Positions 1-14,766 of a stretch of 64,000 nt of DNA are shown in pieces (the stretch's first letter is position 1; the number at the start of each line of letters is the position of its first letter). The DNA lies in NCBI GenBank assembly GCA_963802375.1, contig CAWDIJ010000010.1:124001-188000 (forward strand), written 5' to 3'. The position numbers and the translations under genes were made by a program. This stretch comes from JACDAN01 sp963802375. GTDB lineage: Bacteria; Actinomycetota; Thermoleophilia; Gaiellales; Gaiellaceae. The notes beneath the pieces are model-generated. The model searched no databases, was not told where the DNA came from, and was given only the letters and a program-made list of their open reading frames with translations.

Positions 1-483
1 TGGGGGCAGCGCGATCACTCGTGGGGGATCCGCGACCATGCCCGATGCCCGTTCTGGATGTGGCTCGCCGTGCAGCTGCCAGACGGCATGTTCGGTGTCT
101 GGCACTGGGAGCTGACCAACGGCGCACGCATCTTCAGCGACGGCTGCTTCGCGCCGGCCGACGGCGGTGACCCGATCCCTGTCGTCGACGTCCGTCACGA
201 TCTCGACTGGATCGATGCCGATGGCGGCGCGGTGAGCTACGCCCGCGACGGCGCCGAGGTGGCCGGCATCGCAGGACGGGTCGAGCTGACCCTCGACGGT
301 GGGCGAGAGGTCGTGCTGGAGGCAGAAGGCCGCTGGGCGCAGCGCTACGGCGATCTCGGCGGGGGTCTCAACCAGGTCCTCGTGACGACGGACGACGGCC
401 GCCGGGGGACCGGGATCTACGAGTTGACCGGCGCGCATCACCACCGCTACTTCCCGATCCCGCGGGCCGAACGCCTGCCGTGA
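1..483 (+). CDS. 3' end of a DUF7064 / AttH-like lipocalin-fold protein (partial)
   Basis: The gene starts before the window; its frame is open from base 1. The first residues read WGQRDHSWGIRDHARCPFW, which resembles the G-x-RDHSWG-x-RD motif of DUF7064 proteins (hydroxyneurosporene-synthase/tocopherol-cyclase-like beta barrels). The rest is a beta-rich tail with many Trp, Tyr and Gly residues and ends in HHHRYFPIPR. The role of this family is poorly known; some members are linked to lipid or terpenoid metabolism. Its stop overlaps the possible ATG of treY at 480, so the two may be cotranscribed, although treY may start later. The assignment rests on one motif. Confidence 0.5.
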   Translation, partial: WGQRDHSWGIRDHARCPFWMWLAVQLPDGMFGVWHWELTNGARIFSDGCFAPADGGDPIPVVDVRHDLDWIDADGGAVSYARDGAEVAGIAGRVELTLDGGREVVLEAEGRWAQRYGDLGGGLNQVLVTTDDGRRGTGIYELTGAHHHRYFPIPRAERLP

Positions 484-2886
484 TGTTGCGTTCCCCGGCC
501 ACGCAGGCCGCGGTGTCCACTCGCTCGCTGGCGCTCGCTCGCGCATCCTCACACGGGTCGACCGTGATCCAACCGGTCGCGTCGTACCGTCTCCAGCTCA
601 CCCCGGACGGTGGCTTCGACATGGCGCGGCGCCAGCTCGACCGGCTGCACCGGCTCGGGATCAGCCACGCGTACCTCTCGCCGGTCACCGAGGCGGTGCC
701 CGGGAGCACCCACGGCTACGACGTCGTCGACCACACGAGCGTTCGGGAGGAGCTGGGTGGGCTCGAGGGCCTGACGGCGTTGCTCGACGCGCTGGATGAG
801 CGGGGGATGGCCGCGATCGTCGACCACGTCCCGAACCACGTCTCCGTCGCCGCCGCCGAGCTGAACCCACGCTGGTGGGAGCTGCTGCGCGACGGACCCG
901 ACGCACCGGCAGCCCGGTGGTTCGACGTCGACTGGGAGGCGGGATCCGGTCGCGTGCTGCTGCCGGTGCTCGGCCAGCCGCTGGAGGAGATGATCGACGC
1001 GTTCGCGGTCCGGGACGGCGAGTTGCGGGTCGGCGACCTGCGCCTTCCGCTGGCCGCGGGCACCGAGGCGATGGAGGTCCCGGCCCTACTCGCAGCGCAG
1101 CACTACGACCTGATCCAGTGGCGCCGGCCGGAACGCAACGTGCGCCGCTTCTTCACCATCGACAGCCTCGTGGCTGTGCGCGTCGAACACGCGGAAGTGA
1201 CGACGGCCGTCGACACGATTCCCCGGCTCCTCCTCGACCACCCGGGCTTCGGGGGTGTGCGGGTCGACCACGTCGACGGCTTGGCCGACCCGGGCGGGTA
1301 CCTCCGCCAGCTGCGCGAGCTGCTCGGGGATCGTTGGATCGTCGTCGAGAAGATCCTCGCCCCCGGTGAGACGCTGCCCGAGGACTGGCCGGTCGACGGC
1401 ACGACCGGCTACGAGCACGCCCGGGTCCTCGAGCACGCCCTCCTCGACAGACAGGGCTGGAGCACGATCGCGGCCCGCTGGGCGGAGATCTGCGGAGACG
1501 GGCGGCCGTTCAGGGCGTGGGAGCTGGAGGCACGTCGAGAGGTGCTGGACGGTGCGCTGGCGCCCGATCGCGATCGTGTCGCGCGTGTCGCCTCTGCGGC
1601 AGTGTCAGATCTGGACCTCGCCGACGCGCGCGCCGCCGTCACCGAGCTCAGCGCGCACCTCCGCCGCTACCGCACCTACCTTCCCCACGACGAGGCCGGG
1701 GGCGTGGCGATGGAGTCAGCAAGGCTCGAAGCGGGCGCAGCCCGCCCCGACCTCGCTGGACCGCTCGATCGGTTGACTCGTGCCATGGCGACCGCCGACC
1801 GAGGCGTTGCCGCCGAGCTGCGGACCCGCTGGCAGCAGTTGACCGGTCCGGCGACCGCCAAAGGCGTCGAGGACCGGGCGTTCTGGCGGTACCTCGCGCT
1901 GGCGTCACTCGGCGAGGTCGGCGGCGAGGTCGAGCCGGCGTCCGATCCGATCTCCCTTCTGCACGAACATCACGCAGCCACGGCTTCCCAGTGGCCGACC
2001 ACGATGCTCGCGGGGACGACCCACGACGTCGCCCGGTCCGAGGACGTTCGAGCTATCGGGTTGATGCTGGCATCGGCCGCCGAACCGTGGTCACGCGTCG
2101 TCGACGAGCGGGTGGAGACGCCGACGTTCCCGGACCTCGACCTGTCCACGCGGTGGCTGGCGCTGCAGACGGTGGCCACGACGCCCGGGTTGTCGACGGA
2201 CCGCCTCGCCGCGTTCCTCGTCAAGGCGGCCCGCGAGGCGGACCAGCGGACGTCGTGGGTTGACCCGGACGAGGCCTATGAGCAGCGGCTCGTCGCGCTT
2301 GCTCAGGACGTGTTGGTGTGGCCGCCGGTGGCCGAGCTGGCCGCCTCGTTGGATCGGCCTGGGCGGGCAACGGCGCTCGCGATGCTGGCCGTGCGGGCGA
2401 CGGCGCCGGGAGTTCCAGACGTCTACCAAGGCACCGAGGCCTTCACGCTTCCTGCTCGTCGACCCCGACAACCGCTTGCCGCCCGACCAGCAGGAGCTGG
2501 AGGTGCTGGTGGCTGGAGTGGACTCCCTCGACGCCGCGGCGGCATGGGCGGAGCCGAACTGTCCGGCCGCGAAGGCGGTCGTGCTGCACCGGTTGCTGGC
2601 GCTGCGCCGGCGGTTGCCTGACGTCTTCGGTCCCGGCGGCGGCTATCTCCCGCTGCAAGTCAAGGACGACGTCAATGTGATCGCGTTCGCCCGCACCGAC
2701 CAGTCGGGAGCGGCCCGGGTCGTCACCGTGGTCGCGCCGCCCGGCGTGATGCCAGCCCGACCCTTGCCGCTGCCACCCGGGCGCTGGCGCCACGTGCTCG
2801 TCGACAACGAGCTGGCGGTCGAGGGCGAGCTCGACCTTGGCGGCGCGCTTGGCGCGTTCCCAGCGGTGGTGCTCGTCAGGGACTGA
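480..2886 (+). CDS. treY: Maltooligosyl trehalose synthase TreY (frameshift near 2448)
   Basis: TreY isomerises the reducing-end alpha-1,4 bond of maltodextrins to the alpha,alpha-1,1 bond of trehalose; TreZ (7408-9280) then releases trehalose. The GH13 core is visible: ASYRLQL at the N-terminus, AYLSP, IVDHVPNH, the nucleophile region GVRVDHVDGL, VVEKIL with the acid Glu, and GTTHDVARSEDVR near the third catalytic Asp. At about 2445-2452 the frame changes: GVPDVYQGTEAF ends one frame and LLVDPDNRLPPD continues in the next, running to the TGA at 2884-2886. Full length is about 800 aa, normal for TreY. ATG 480 overlaps the preceding stop, but GTG 564 (VIQPVASYRLQL) matches usual TreY N-termini better and may be the true start. 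Confidence 0.9.
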
Positions 2887-2900
2887 CGACCGCTCGGTGG

Positions 2901-3301
2901 TCACGCGACAAGCAGGGCGACGGCCAGCCACGTGAGGGCGACGGCGATGAGCACAGCTCCGCCTCGGGTGAGCCGTGTACCAAACGTGTGCTGGGCAGGT
3001 GCTCCGAACGCGAGGTGCAGGAAGAACCCGCCGGATTGCGCCAGGATCCCGGCGAGCAGCAGCACACCGAGCAGCCACTGGGTGCTCTCACTGAGCTCGG
3101 CTCGACCGAACAGGGCGAACGCTGCGACGGCGAGGACCAGCAGCACGCCGGCGTGTGCGTGCCCAGCCCGGAACGCCTGGTGCTGCGCCGGGTCGAGTGC
3201 GCCGCGACGGGCGGTGATGAAGCCGAGCAGCGCCAGCCGCCGGATTCGACGGTGACGAGCGACAGCAGGGCGATCGCGGGAAGCAGAGTCGTTGGTTCCA
3301 T
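2901..3301 (-). CDS. Small four-helix membrane protein (frameshift near 3240)
   Basis: This is a protein of about 134 aa. It starts MEPTTLLPAIALLSLVTVES in one frame and continues in the next as ALLGFITARRGALDPAQ. Four hydrophobic stretches can be seen, the last ending LTWLAVALLVA. A conserved-looking AGHAHAG motif lies before the second helix and GGFFLHLAFG before the fourth. I do not recognise a named function; similar small proteins with an HAHAG motif occur in many actinobacteria. It is convergent with treY, 14 bp away, and its 5' end faces the regulator gene at 3406, leaving about 100 bp as a shared divergent promoter region. Confidence 0.6.
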
Positions 3302-3405
3302 CAAGGGTGACTGTGCGGGACCCCACTGGCGCCGCCCTGTCGTGCTGCTGGCAGATCCCTGAAGGCCCGCGAGACACGAGAGGCCCCCGACTAGCGTCGG
3401 TTCGA

Positions 3406-6241
3406 GTGGACCTGCGCATCCTCGGCCCGCTGGAGGTCCGAGTCGACGGCACGCCGGTCCCGATCCGTGGGGCGATTCCCCGGGTGCTTCTCACCCTGCT
3501 GACGGCTCGCCGCGGTGCGACGGTCAGCGCTGACACCCTCGCCGAAGTGATCTGGGGGCAGGCGCAGCCGGCCAATCCAACCAACGCCCTCCACACGCAG
3601 ATCTCGCAGCTCCGACGGGCGCTTCGACCACTCGAACGGTCGTCAGGGCCAGTTGTCGTCACGGTGCCCGGCGGCTACCGCCTGGAGCTGCCACCGGGGG
3701 CGGTCGACGCCGAGCGCTTCGAAGAGGCCGTCGTCGCTGCCCGCGGCTGAGCCGATCGACCGATGCGGCCGAGCTCGCCGAGGCCGACGAGTTGCTGGTG
3801 GCCGGCCTGGCGCTGTGGACCGGCGAACCGCTCTTCGACGCCGCTGGTCACCTCGAGCTCGCACCCGACGTGGCGAGGCTGCACGAGTTGCGGCTGGCGG
3901 CGCTGGAGGCTCGCGGCGCGGTGCGACTGACACTCGGTCGCCATGTCGAGCTCGTTCCCGACGCGCAGCGTGCCGTGCTCGAGCACCCACTGCACGAGCC
4001 CCTGCACGCCCAGCTCGCGCTTGCTCTCTACCGATCGGGCCGCCAGGCCGAGGCCTTGCGGGCGGTCGCCGACGCGCGGCGCCTGCTCGTCGAAGAAGTC
4101 GGCGTGGACCCCGGCGCAGCTCTGCGACACCTCGAGCAGCAGCTGCTCACCCACGCCGCAGAGCTCGACTGGGCGCCGCCGAGCTCGTCGACAGACGCTT
4201 CCGTCAGCAGCCTCGCGGTCGAGACCGCCGGCCCGCCGCCACTCGCCCGCCATCACCAGGCCCGACGACGCCTGGACGTGCTCCTGGAAGAAGCGGTCGA
4301 CGTCTCGATCCTCGTCGTGTCGGCGCCGGCGGGTGCCGGGAAGACCGAGGCGCTCGCCGGGTGGCTGACGCGTCGCGCCGGCCGTGGCGCCTGGCTGGCC
4401 GTCACCACCGACAGCAATGACCCGGCCGTGTTCTGGCCCGCGCTGGCGGGGGCGCTGGGCCTGCCACGCGCCGGTGAGCTGCGCACCAGCTGTTCGGTCC
4501 ACGCCGCGATGGGGGAGGCCCGTGGGGACCTCCCTGACGTCCTGGTCATCGACGACTACCACCTGGTGACGGGTCAGGCCATCCACGCCGAGCTCGACGC
4601 CTGGCTGAGAGCACCGAGCGATCTTCATATCGTGATCGGCACCCGCCACGACCCACCGCTGCACCTCGCTGGCCTGCGCGCGCGCACGACCAGCTCCGCG
4701 AGATCCGCTTCGAGGACCTCCGTTTCACGAACACCGAGATCGACGACCTCCTCGAGGCAGTCGCAGGACGGCGGCTTCCCGCCGACGATGTGCACCAACT
4801 GCTCGAGCGCACCGAGGGCTGGGCCGTCGGCGTGCAACTGGCGGCCGTCTCACTCCGTCACCACCCCGACTCTTCCGCCTTCGTGCAGGACTTCGCCGGA
4901 GACGATCGACACGTGGCCGACTACCTCCGCGACGAGGTGCTGCCACGCGTGGACGAGCGGTTGCAACGGTTCCTGCTCGACACCGCGATCCTCGATCGGC
5001 TCAACGCGTCCCTGTGCGCCGCGGTGATCGGCGACGAGGCTGCCGGTCGGTACCTCGAGGAGCTCGAGCGACTCAATCTGTTCCTGTTGCCGCTCGACCA
5101 CCGCAGGGAGTGGTACCGGTACCACGCGCTCTTCGCGGAGTGGCTGCGCCTGCAACCTCGCGGCGACGTCCAGGAGCGGCACCGCCGAGCCGGTCGCTGG
5201 TTGGCCGACCACGATCTCGCCGCCGACGCCATCCGCCACCACATCGCAGCTGGCGACGGCGAAGCCGCCGCGCAGCTGATCGAACGTGAACGGTGGCTGC
5301 TGGTCGGACAGGGTCGGCAGCGCACGCTGCAGGACTGGATCCGGCTGCTGCCCAGTGCGGTGTTGCGGTCTCGGCCCCGGCTGATCACCGCCGCCGCGTG
5401 GATCGCCTACGACGCCGGTCACTGGGAGGACGTCGAGCGCATGGTCGAGCTCGTCGACGCCGACGACCTCGCTGACGAACCTGACGCTCAGCTGATGCGG
5501 GCCGAGCTGGCGCTGCTGACAGCGGGTCGGCTGGCGGCGATCGGTGACTTGGCGACAGCTGGCGTCGACGCGGCCGCGGCACTGGCGTGGATCCCTGAAG
5601 ACGAGCCTCGGGCGCGATCCGGACTCCTGCTCGTGCTCGGCAAGTCGCATCTCGCCAGCGGTGATCTCGCCAGAGCACGTCGCGCATTCACAGAAGCGTT
5701 CCGGCTCGCCGAGCCGTATCGGCTGACGATCGTCCAGGTCATCGCACAGGCCCACCTGGCTGAGATCCTGAGGAGGGAGGGTCGGTCGAAGGAATCCGAG
5801 CAGCTCGCCGAGACGGCGTTGGACCTCGCCGAATCCGCTGATCTCCGCGACCATCCGGAGTGTGCGGTCCCGCACCTCACCCTGGCCAACCTCCTCATCG
5901 ACGCCGGACGCCGCGCGGAAGCTGAGGATGCGCTGCGACGGGGTGGTGACCTGGCAGACAGCATCCCGTACGAGCCGAGGCACTCCTTCGCGGTTGCGAC
6001 GCGTGAGCGCCTGCGCGACGACACGACCGTCGCCGACGTCCGCCCCGCCGAGGCGCTGACGGCGAAGGAACGTGACGTGCTTCGGCTCCTGCCGACGTCC
6101 CTGACCACACAGGAGATCGCTGCCGAGCTGTACGTGTCGCTGAACACGGTGAAGTCGCACACCCGGGCCCTGTATCGAAAGCTGGGTGTCAACAACCGTC
6201 ACGCCGCGATCGAGCAGGCTCGGCAGCGCAACCTCCTCTGA
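3406..6241 (+). CDS. SARP-type / LAL (MalT-like) / LuxR hybrid transcriptional regulator (frameshifts near 3745 and 4685)
   Basis: This is a regulator of about 945 aa with three parts. Residues 1-95 form an OmpR-type winged helix (LRILGPLEVRVDG, then HTQISQLRRAL and GGYRLEL). The next 150 or so residues form a bacterial transcriptional activation domain (LFDAAGHLELAPDVARLHELR to ALRHLEQQLL). A STAND-type ATPase follows, with Walker A SAPAGAGKTEALAGWL and Walker B-like DVLVIDDYH, then helical repeats. The C-terminus is a LuxR HTH (LTAKERDVLRLLPTSLTTQE, NTVKSHTRALYRKLGV). GTG 3406 is chosen because VDLRILGPLEV is the usual SARP start. The frame breaks after VVAARG and again after LAGLRA, with homology continuing each time. 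MalT-like ATPases often sense a small ligand. The position beside treY suggests, but does not show, control of glucan/trehalose genes. Confidence 0.82.
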
Positions 6242-6305
6242 GCCACACTCGGATTCACACCGCAGGGTGAGGACAGCTCACCCTGTGCGTCGTCATCGTG
6301 GCGGC

Positions 6306-6512
6306 ATGGCAACCCGCTACCGCATCGGGGTCACAGGCCGGCTACCCGCGGGGGCGGCCGACGAGTTCCCCGGCATGACGGTCGAGGTGGTGGACCAGCG
6401 CACCGAGCTGTGTGGTCTGCTCCCTGACGCCGCCGCGTTGTACGGCAGCATCGCCCGCCTCGAAGCGCTCGGGTTGACCCTGATGACGATCACCGCAGAG
6501 GAGGAGCAATGA
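6306..6512 (+). CDS. Small conserved protein (68 aa), coupled to the cupin gene
   Basis: The protein starts MATRYRIGVTGRLPAGAADE and ends LTLMTITAEEEQ. It has no signal peptide or Cys cluster and looks like a compact alpha/beta domain. Its stop overlaps the ATG of the cupin gene (ATGA at 6509), and a strong GAGGAGGAG Shine-Dalgarno for that gene lies inside its last codons, so the two are translationally coupled. Short proteins with a YRI-x-V-x-G-RL start and an LGL ending recur in actinobacteria, but I know no function for them. ATG 6306 is chosen because the frame upstream of it looks non-coding. Confidence 0.55.
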   Translation: MATRYRIGVTGRLPAGAADEFPGMTVEVVDQRTELCGLLPDAAALYGSIARLEALGLTLMTITAEEEQ

Positions 6513-6833
6513 GTCATTCACTCGAGGGCTGGGACATCGGCCGCTTCGACAGCATCGATTGGGTTCCCTGGGACACCGGTGAGCTCGCTCGAGCGAAGAT
6601 CCTGGCCGTCGGCGACGGCTTCCACGTCACCCTCGTCGAGGCCGCCGCCGGACTACACCGGCGGCCCGCACGAGCACACCCATCCGGAATTCCTCTACGT
6701 CCTCGACGGCGCCCTGCGAACCCAGGACCAGGAGATGAGCGCTGGCGACGCCTACGCCGCCTCCGCCGGCTCCAAGCACACCGAGTTCTCCGTCGACGAC
6801 TCCGCCACCTACCTCGTCGTCTTCAAACTCTGA
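6509..6833 (+). CDS. Single-domain cupin protein (frameshift near 6650)
   Basis: This cupin is about 108 aa. The first frame gives MSHSLEGWDIGRFDSIDWVP to VTLVEAAAG; the next gives YTGGPHEHTHPEFLYVLDG, GDAYAASAGSKHTEF and TYLVVFKL. HEHTHPEFLYVLDG is the metal-binding cupin motif 1 (two His and a Glu), and the GSKHTEF region supplies the motif 2 His. Such small cupins can be metal-dependent isomerases, dioxygenases or sensors; nothing here decides which. The start has a strong GGAGGAG ribosome site and overlaps the preceding small gene. It is convergent with the redoxin gene. Confidence 0.7.
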
Positions 6834-6837
6834 CTGC

Positions 6838-7395
6838 TCAGGCCGGACGCGCCACTTGATCGAGCAGCCCACACTCGGCCGGTGCGGTGGCGGAACGGGC
6901 TGGCCCGCAAGGACGTGGTCGATCGCCGCCTGCAACGATTCCCCAGTGGCGGCGACGCCGCTGCTGGGCCGCGAGCTGTCGAACTCGCCGCGATAGGCGA
7001 GGCGGCGGTCGGCGTCGAACACGAAGAGATCCGGTGTGCAGACGGCGCCGTACGCGTGGGCGACCTCCTGCGTCTCGTCGTAGAGGTACGGGAACCCGAA
7101 ACCGGCGCGCTCGGCCTGCTCGGCCAGGTGTGCCAGATCGTCGTCCGGATAGCTGTCGACGTCGTTGGCCGAGATGCCGACGGCGGCGACACCTCGCTCC
7201 TGGTTGTCGGCGAGGACGCGGCGCGAGCTGCGACTCGACGTGGCGGACGTACGGGCAGTGGTTGCAGATGAACGCCACGACGAGCACGGGTTGTGCCGCG
7301 AAGTCGCTCAGAGACACGATCGCCCCGCTAGTCGATGGCAAGCTGAACGGTGGAGCCGGTGTCCCGAGCGTCACCGGAGGAGACTGGCTTGGCAT
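6838..7395 (-). CDS. Thioredoxin-fold redoxin / AhpC-TSA-like protein (frameshift near 7210)
   Basis: This is a cytosolic redoxin of about 185 aa. It starts MPSQSPPVTLGTPAPPFSLP, has FICNHCPYVRHVESQLA (a CxxC redox motif in the CNHCPYV form), then continues in another frame as ARVLADNQERGVAAVGISAN, FPYLYDET, FVFDADRRLAYRGEFDSSRP and SVGCSIKWR. This is typical of the 180-190 aa thioredoxin-family proteins that end in GCSIKW. The 3' end is uncertain: the IKWR frame runs on to 6627 under the cupin gene, while a TGA at 6838 in a neighbouring frame gives the usual length. ATG 7395 is preceded by AAGGAG. It lies 12 bp after treZ and probably ends that operon. Confidence 0.75.
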   Translation of the reverse strand: MPSQSPPVTLGTPAPPFSLPSTSGAIVSLSDFAAQPVLVVAFICNHCPYVRHVESQLAPRPRRQPGARCRRRRHLGQRRRQLSGRRSGTPGRAGRARRFRVPVPLRRDAGGRPRVRRRLHTGSLRVRRRPPPRLSRRVRQLAAQQRRRRHWGIVAGGDRPRPCGPARSATAPAECGLLDQVARPA

Positions 7396-7407
7396 GGCGT
7401 GTTCTCC

Positions 7408-9276
7408 TTACGCGCTGATGAGCAGCACTGCTGTCGGGCCCTCGAGGTGCACCACCGTGCCGTCGATCACCGCCGGTGCGCCGGCGCCCGTCGCTCCGCT
7501 CCAGCGCTCGTCACCGACGTCGAATGCGACGTCCAATCGCTCAGGGACGGCTTCTTCGGAGACTTGGTTGCGCTCAGCGCTACCAACTGTCGTCAGAATC
7601 GGGATTGGCTCGATCTCCAGGTCGAGCGGACCATCGCCGAGGTGGAGGATGAGCACCGACCGGTCGTCTCCGAGGCGGCGCTCGACGACGATCGCATCGC
7701 CGGTTCGCTGGACGCGCTGCTCTGCGGTCGGGTCGTGCACGACTCCGTGGACGCCGCCGCAACGCCAGCAGCTCGGTGTACGCGGCGAGGATCGAGCGGT
7801 GCGGCTCGATCGTTGTGATCGACGGGTCGAGGATCGCCGCCTCGAACGTGGCCGGATCGGCGGGATCGGCGACAGGCTCGGACCACTCACTGCGCGCGAA
7901 CTCCTGCGCCCGGCCCTCGCGAACCGCCTCGATGAGCGGCGGATCCGAGTGGTCGACGAAGTACGGGAACGGGCGTGTCTCGCCGTACTCCTCACCCATG
8001 AACAGGAGTGGCGTGAACGGGCTGAGCACCACGGCTGCCGCGGCCACGAGCCGCTGCCGGTGATCGAACGGGGGCCGTGCGCCGTTCGGCGTGTTGCCGA
8101 CGTGGTCATGGTTCGAGCTGAAGGCGACGAAGTGGTTGCGATCGACGTCGTCGGCCGGCTTTCCATGATGGCGCTGGCGGTAGACCGAGTAGCGGCCGGT
8201 GAACACCCATCGACGCACGTAGGCCTCTGCGAGGTCGGCGGCACCCTGGTAGTCCACGTAGTAACCCCGGGTGTCGCCGGTGAGCGCGACACGCAACGCG
8301 TGGTGCACGTCGTCGTCCCACGCCGCGTCGTGCATCGATCCCGCCGTGTGACCGCGGGCGAACGTGCTCGGGGTTGTTGGCCGCCGACTCCACGAACGTG
8401 AGGACGGTGCGGCCGCCCCGTCGCCCGGCGTTGCGCACGGCGCCGATCAGCTCCTCGAGGAACCGCTTGGCGGTCGGGTCGTAGATCTGGTCGATGGCGT
8501 CGAGCCGCAGCCCGTCGACGTGGAAATCGGTGATCCAGCGGGTGGCGCTCTCGATGAACGTGCGCCGCACGTGGTCACTGCCGGCCCCGGCGACGTTCAG
8601 GCCGTTGCCCCACGGCGTCTGGTAGGCGTCGGTGAAGTACGGGCCGTACCGACTGTGGACGCTGCCCTCCGGGCCGAGGTGGTTGTAGACGACGTCGAGG
8701 ACGACGGCGAGGCCGCGAACGTGGGCGGCGTCGACGAACCGGGCGAGCGCTTCGGGACCGCCGTATGACTCCTGCACCGCCGACGGGAACACGCCGTCGT
8801 AGCCCCAGTTGCGCCGGCCGGGAAAGGCGTTGACGGGCATCAGCTCGATGGTCGTGACGCCGAGGCGGGCCAGTCGGTCGAGCTGCCCGATGGCACCGTC
8901 GAACGTGCCCTCTGGCGTGAACGTGCCGACGTGCAGCTCGTACAGGACCGTGTCGGCGAGCTCGATGCCGCGCCAGTCCTCGTCGGTCCACGTGAACCGG
9001 CGATGGTCCACGACCGCAGACGGGCCGTGCACGCCGTCCGGCTGCCAGCCCGATGCCGGATCGGCGACGGGTTCACCGGCGTCGAGGCGGAACCGGTAGC
9101 GATCGCCATGGACCACGCCGTCGACGACGCCGACCCACGTCCCGGCTCGCTCGTCGGGACCGAGGATCACCGTCCGATCGGCGAGCAGCAGGTCGACGGC
9201 GGAGGCGTTCGGTGCCCACACCTCGAAGCGCGTCGTTCGTCACCGATCGGCACGGCGCCGAGCCGCATCAGTTCTG

Positions 9277-9280
<4 letters not shown>
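7408..9280 (-). CDS. treZ: Malto-oligosyltrehalose trehalohydrolase TreZ (frameshifts near 9240, 8345 and 7760)
   Basis: TreZ hydrolyses maltooligosyl-trehalose, the TreY product, to trehalose. FEVWAPNAS opens the N-terminal carbohydrate-binding module. The GH13 barrel follows with LYELHVGTFTPEGTF, VDGLRLDAIDQIYD (nucleophile Asp), FVESAANNPEH (acid Glu region) and FSSNHDHVGNTPNGARP (third Asp). The C-terminal beta domain ends GPTAVLLISA. The frame breaks between GDER and TRFEVWAP, after NNPEH, and after TELLALRR; total about 620 aa, close to the family norm. GTG 9280 overlaps the stop of the maltokinase part upstream (GTGA); ATG 9268 is an alternative. This places treZ third in the glgE-treS-treZ operon. 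Confidence 0.9.
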
Positions 9281-12677
<3,397 letters not shown>

Positions 12678-12681
<4 letters not shown>

Positions 12682-14730
12682 GCCGGTCGCACCGCGGAAG
12701 ATGTGCAGCGGGCGACGGCCGGGTCGAGGTCGACGAAGTTCCACGCGCCCTGCCAGCGGAACGTGGCGCCGGTCAGCTGGTCGACGACGTCGTAGTCGAC
12801 TCGTAGGGCAGGCCGAGCGGCTGCGAGGTCGACGTCGACGAAGCCCTGCTGGCGCTGGTGGGCGTCGAGGTTGACGACGACGAGGATCGGCGGGCCGACG
12901 CCGGCCGGGTCGGTCTTCGAGTAGCAGAGCAGCGCCGGGTCGCGCGTGTTGTGGAAGTGCAGCGTGCGCAGGTGGGCGAGCGCCGGCTGCTCGCGGCGGA
13001 TCTCGTTGAGGCGGGCGAGGAGCGGCGCCAGGCTGTCGGGCTGGTCGAGGTCCCACTGCCGCAGCTGGTACTTCTCGGAGTCGAGGTACTCCTCGGAGCC
13101 TGGTCGCACCGGCGGTGCTCGCCGAGCTCGAACGCCGGGCCGTAGACGCCCCACGACGGCGACAGCGTGGCGGCGAGGACGGCCCGGCTGGCGAACATCG
13201 CCCGGCCGCCGGTCTGCAGCTGCTCGGTCAGGATGTCGGGCGTGTTCGGCCAGGCGTTGGGACGGAAGTAGTCGACGGTGCGCGTCGCCAGGTCCTCGAA
13301 GTACTGACGCAGCTCCCACGACGACTGGCGCCAGGCGAAGTAGGTGTACGACTGGTTGAAGCCGATCTTGGCGAGCCGCTCCATCACGCGGGGCCGGGTG
13401 AAGGCCTCGGCGAGGAAGATCGCCTCGGGGTGCTCGCGCGCGGATCGTCGGCGATCGCCCACTCCCAGAAGGCGAACGCCTTGGTGTGCGGGTTGTCGAC
13501 GCGGAACGATCGAGACCCCGCAGTCGATCCAGAACCGGATCACGTCGGCCAGCTCCTGCCACAGGCCCGACCAGTCGTCGCTCTCGAAGTCGAGCGGGTA
13601 GATGTCCTGGTACTTCTTCGGCGGGTTCTCGGCGTACTGGATCGTGCCGTCGGGCCGGTGGGCGAACCACTCAGGGTGCTCGGTGACCCACGGGTGGTCG
13701 GGCGTGCACTGGAAGGCGATGTCGAGCGCCAGCTCCATGTCCGCGCTCGCGGCAGGCCGACGGCCAGCTTGACGACGTCGTCGACGCGTGCCCAGCTCGG
13801 GGTGCACGGCGGTGTGGCCGCCGTCCGGCGCCGCCGATCGCCCACGGGCTGCCGGTGTCGTCGGGCGACGACGTGACCGTGTTGTTGCGGCCCTTGCGCT
13901 GGGTGCGGCCGATCGGGTGGACCGGCGGCAGGTAGACGACGTCGAAGCCCATGGCGGCGACGTAGTCGAGGCGATCGAGGGCGTCGGCCAGCGTGCCGTG
14001 GCCGGTCGCCGGGCGCCAGCGTCGAGCGGGGGAAGAACTCGTACCAGGCGCTGAAGCGGGCCCGCTCGCGGTCGACGTCGATGTTGAGCGGCGGCGATGT
14101 CGGCGACCGGGTCGCGGAAGCCGGTCCGCCAGAACAGCCGCTCCAGCGTCTCGGCCCCACCATGCTCCGGCTCGACGTCCTGGAGGTCCGGGACGTGCCC
14201 GTCGACGTGGACGGACTCGTCGTCGGCGAGGTGGCCGAGCGCGCCGCGTGTCGCCGGCCTCGACGCGCTCGAGCAGGTTGTCGAGCGCCTCGGCCTCGGC
14301 GCCGCTCGCCGCGTCGCGAGCGGCGGCGATGAGCTTGGCGCCGATCTGGAGGTCCACGGTCACGTCGAGCTCGGCGGCCAGCTTCAGCTCCATGCCGTGC
14401 AGCCATGTGCCGAGGTGGTCGAGCCAACCGACGACCTGGTACTGCCAGCGGCCGAGCTGGTCCGGCACGAAGGTGCCCGTGAACCGGTCGTTGCCGAGGG
14501 GGACGAGCGGCGTCTCCTGCCACGCTCGGCGACTGGTCGGCGACGGTCGGAAGCGGTACCGCAGCGCACCCGCGGCCCGGTCATGGCCGTCTGTGAACAC
14601 GTCGGCCAGGACCGTGACCGGCTCACCGATCGTCACCTTGGCCGGGAAAGCGCCGCCATCGACGAGCGGGGCTGACCGCCTCGACGACGACGCGGCTCGG
14701 GCGGCTCCGCGGCAGAGATCCGTTGCTCAC
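12678..14730 (-). CDS. glgE: Alpha-1,4-glucan:maltose-1-phosphate maltosyltransferase GlgE (several frameshifts)
   Basis: GlgE transfers maltose from maltose-1-phosphate to alpha-1,4-glucan, the step after TreS and maltokinase. The reading starts VSNGSLPRSRPSRVVVEAVS, changes frame near 14668 (LVDGGAFPAKVTIGEPVTVL) and gives GALRYRFRPSP and GRWQYQVVGWLDH of the N-terminal domain. The GH13_3 catalytic region is in pieces: VYLPPVHPIG, LALDIAFQCTPDHPWV, FRVDNPHTKAFAFWEW (nucleophile Asp), IFLAEAFTRP (acid Glu). The C-terminus includes LHFHNTRDPALLCYSK and ILVVVNLDAHQRQQGFVDVD. About 680 aa, as expected. GTG 14730 (or 14733) begins only 36 bp from the divergent gene at 14767, so the promoter region is short. 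Confidence 0.88.
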
Positions 14731-14766
14731 CACGGCGCAAGTCTGGCAGCGGGCTACCGTCGGCGC

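Noticed and set aside
4850..6202. A 450-codon open frame on the minus strand inside the SARP-LAL-LuxR gene
   Set aside because: It is antisense to clear LAL/LuxR motifs and has no recognisable domain; long antisense frames are expected at this GC content.
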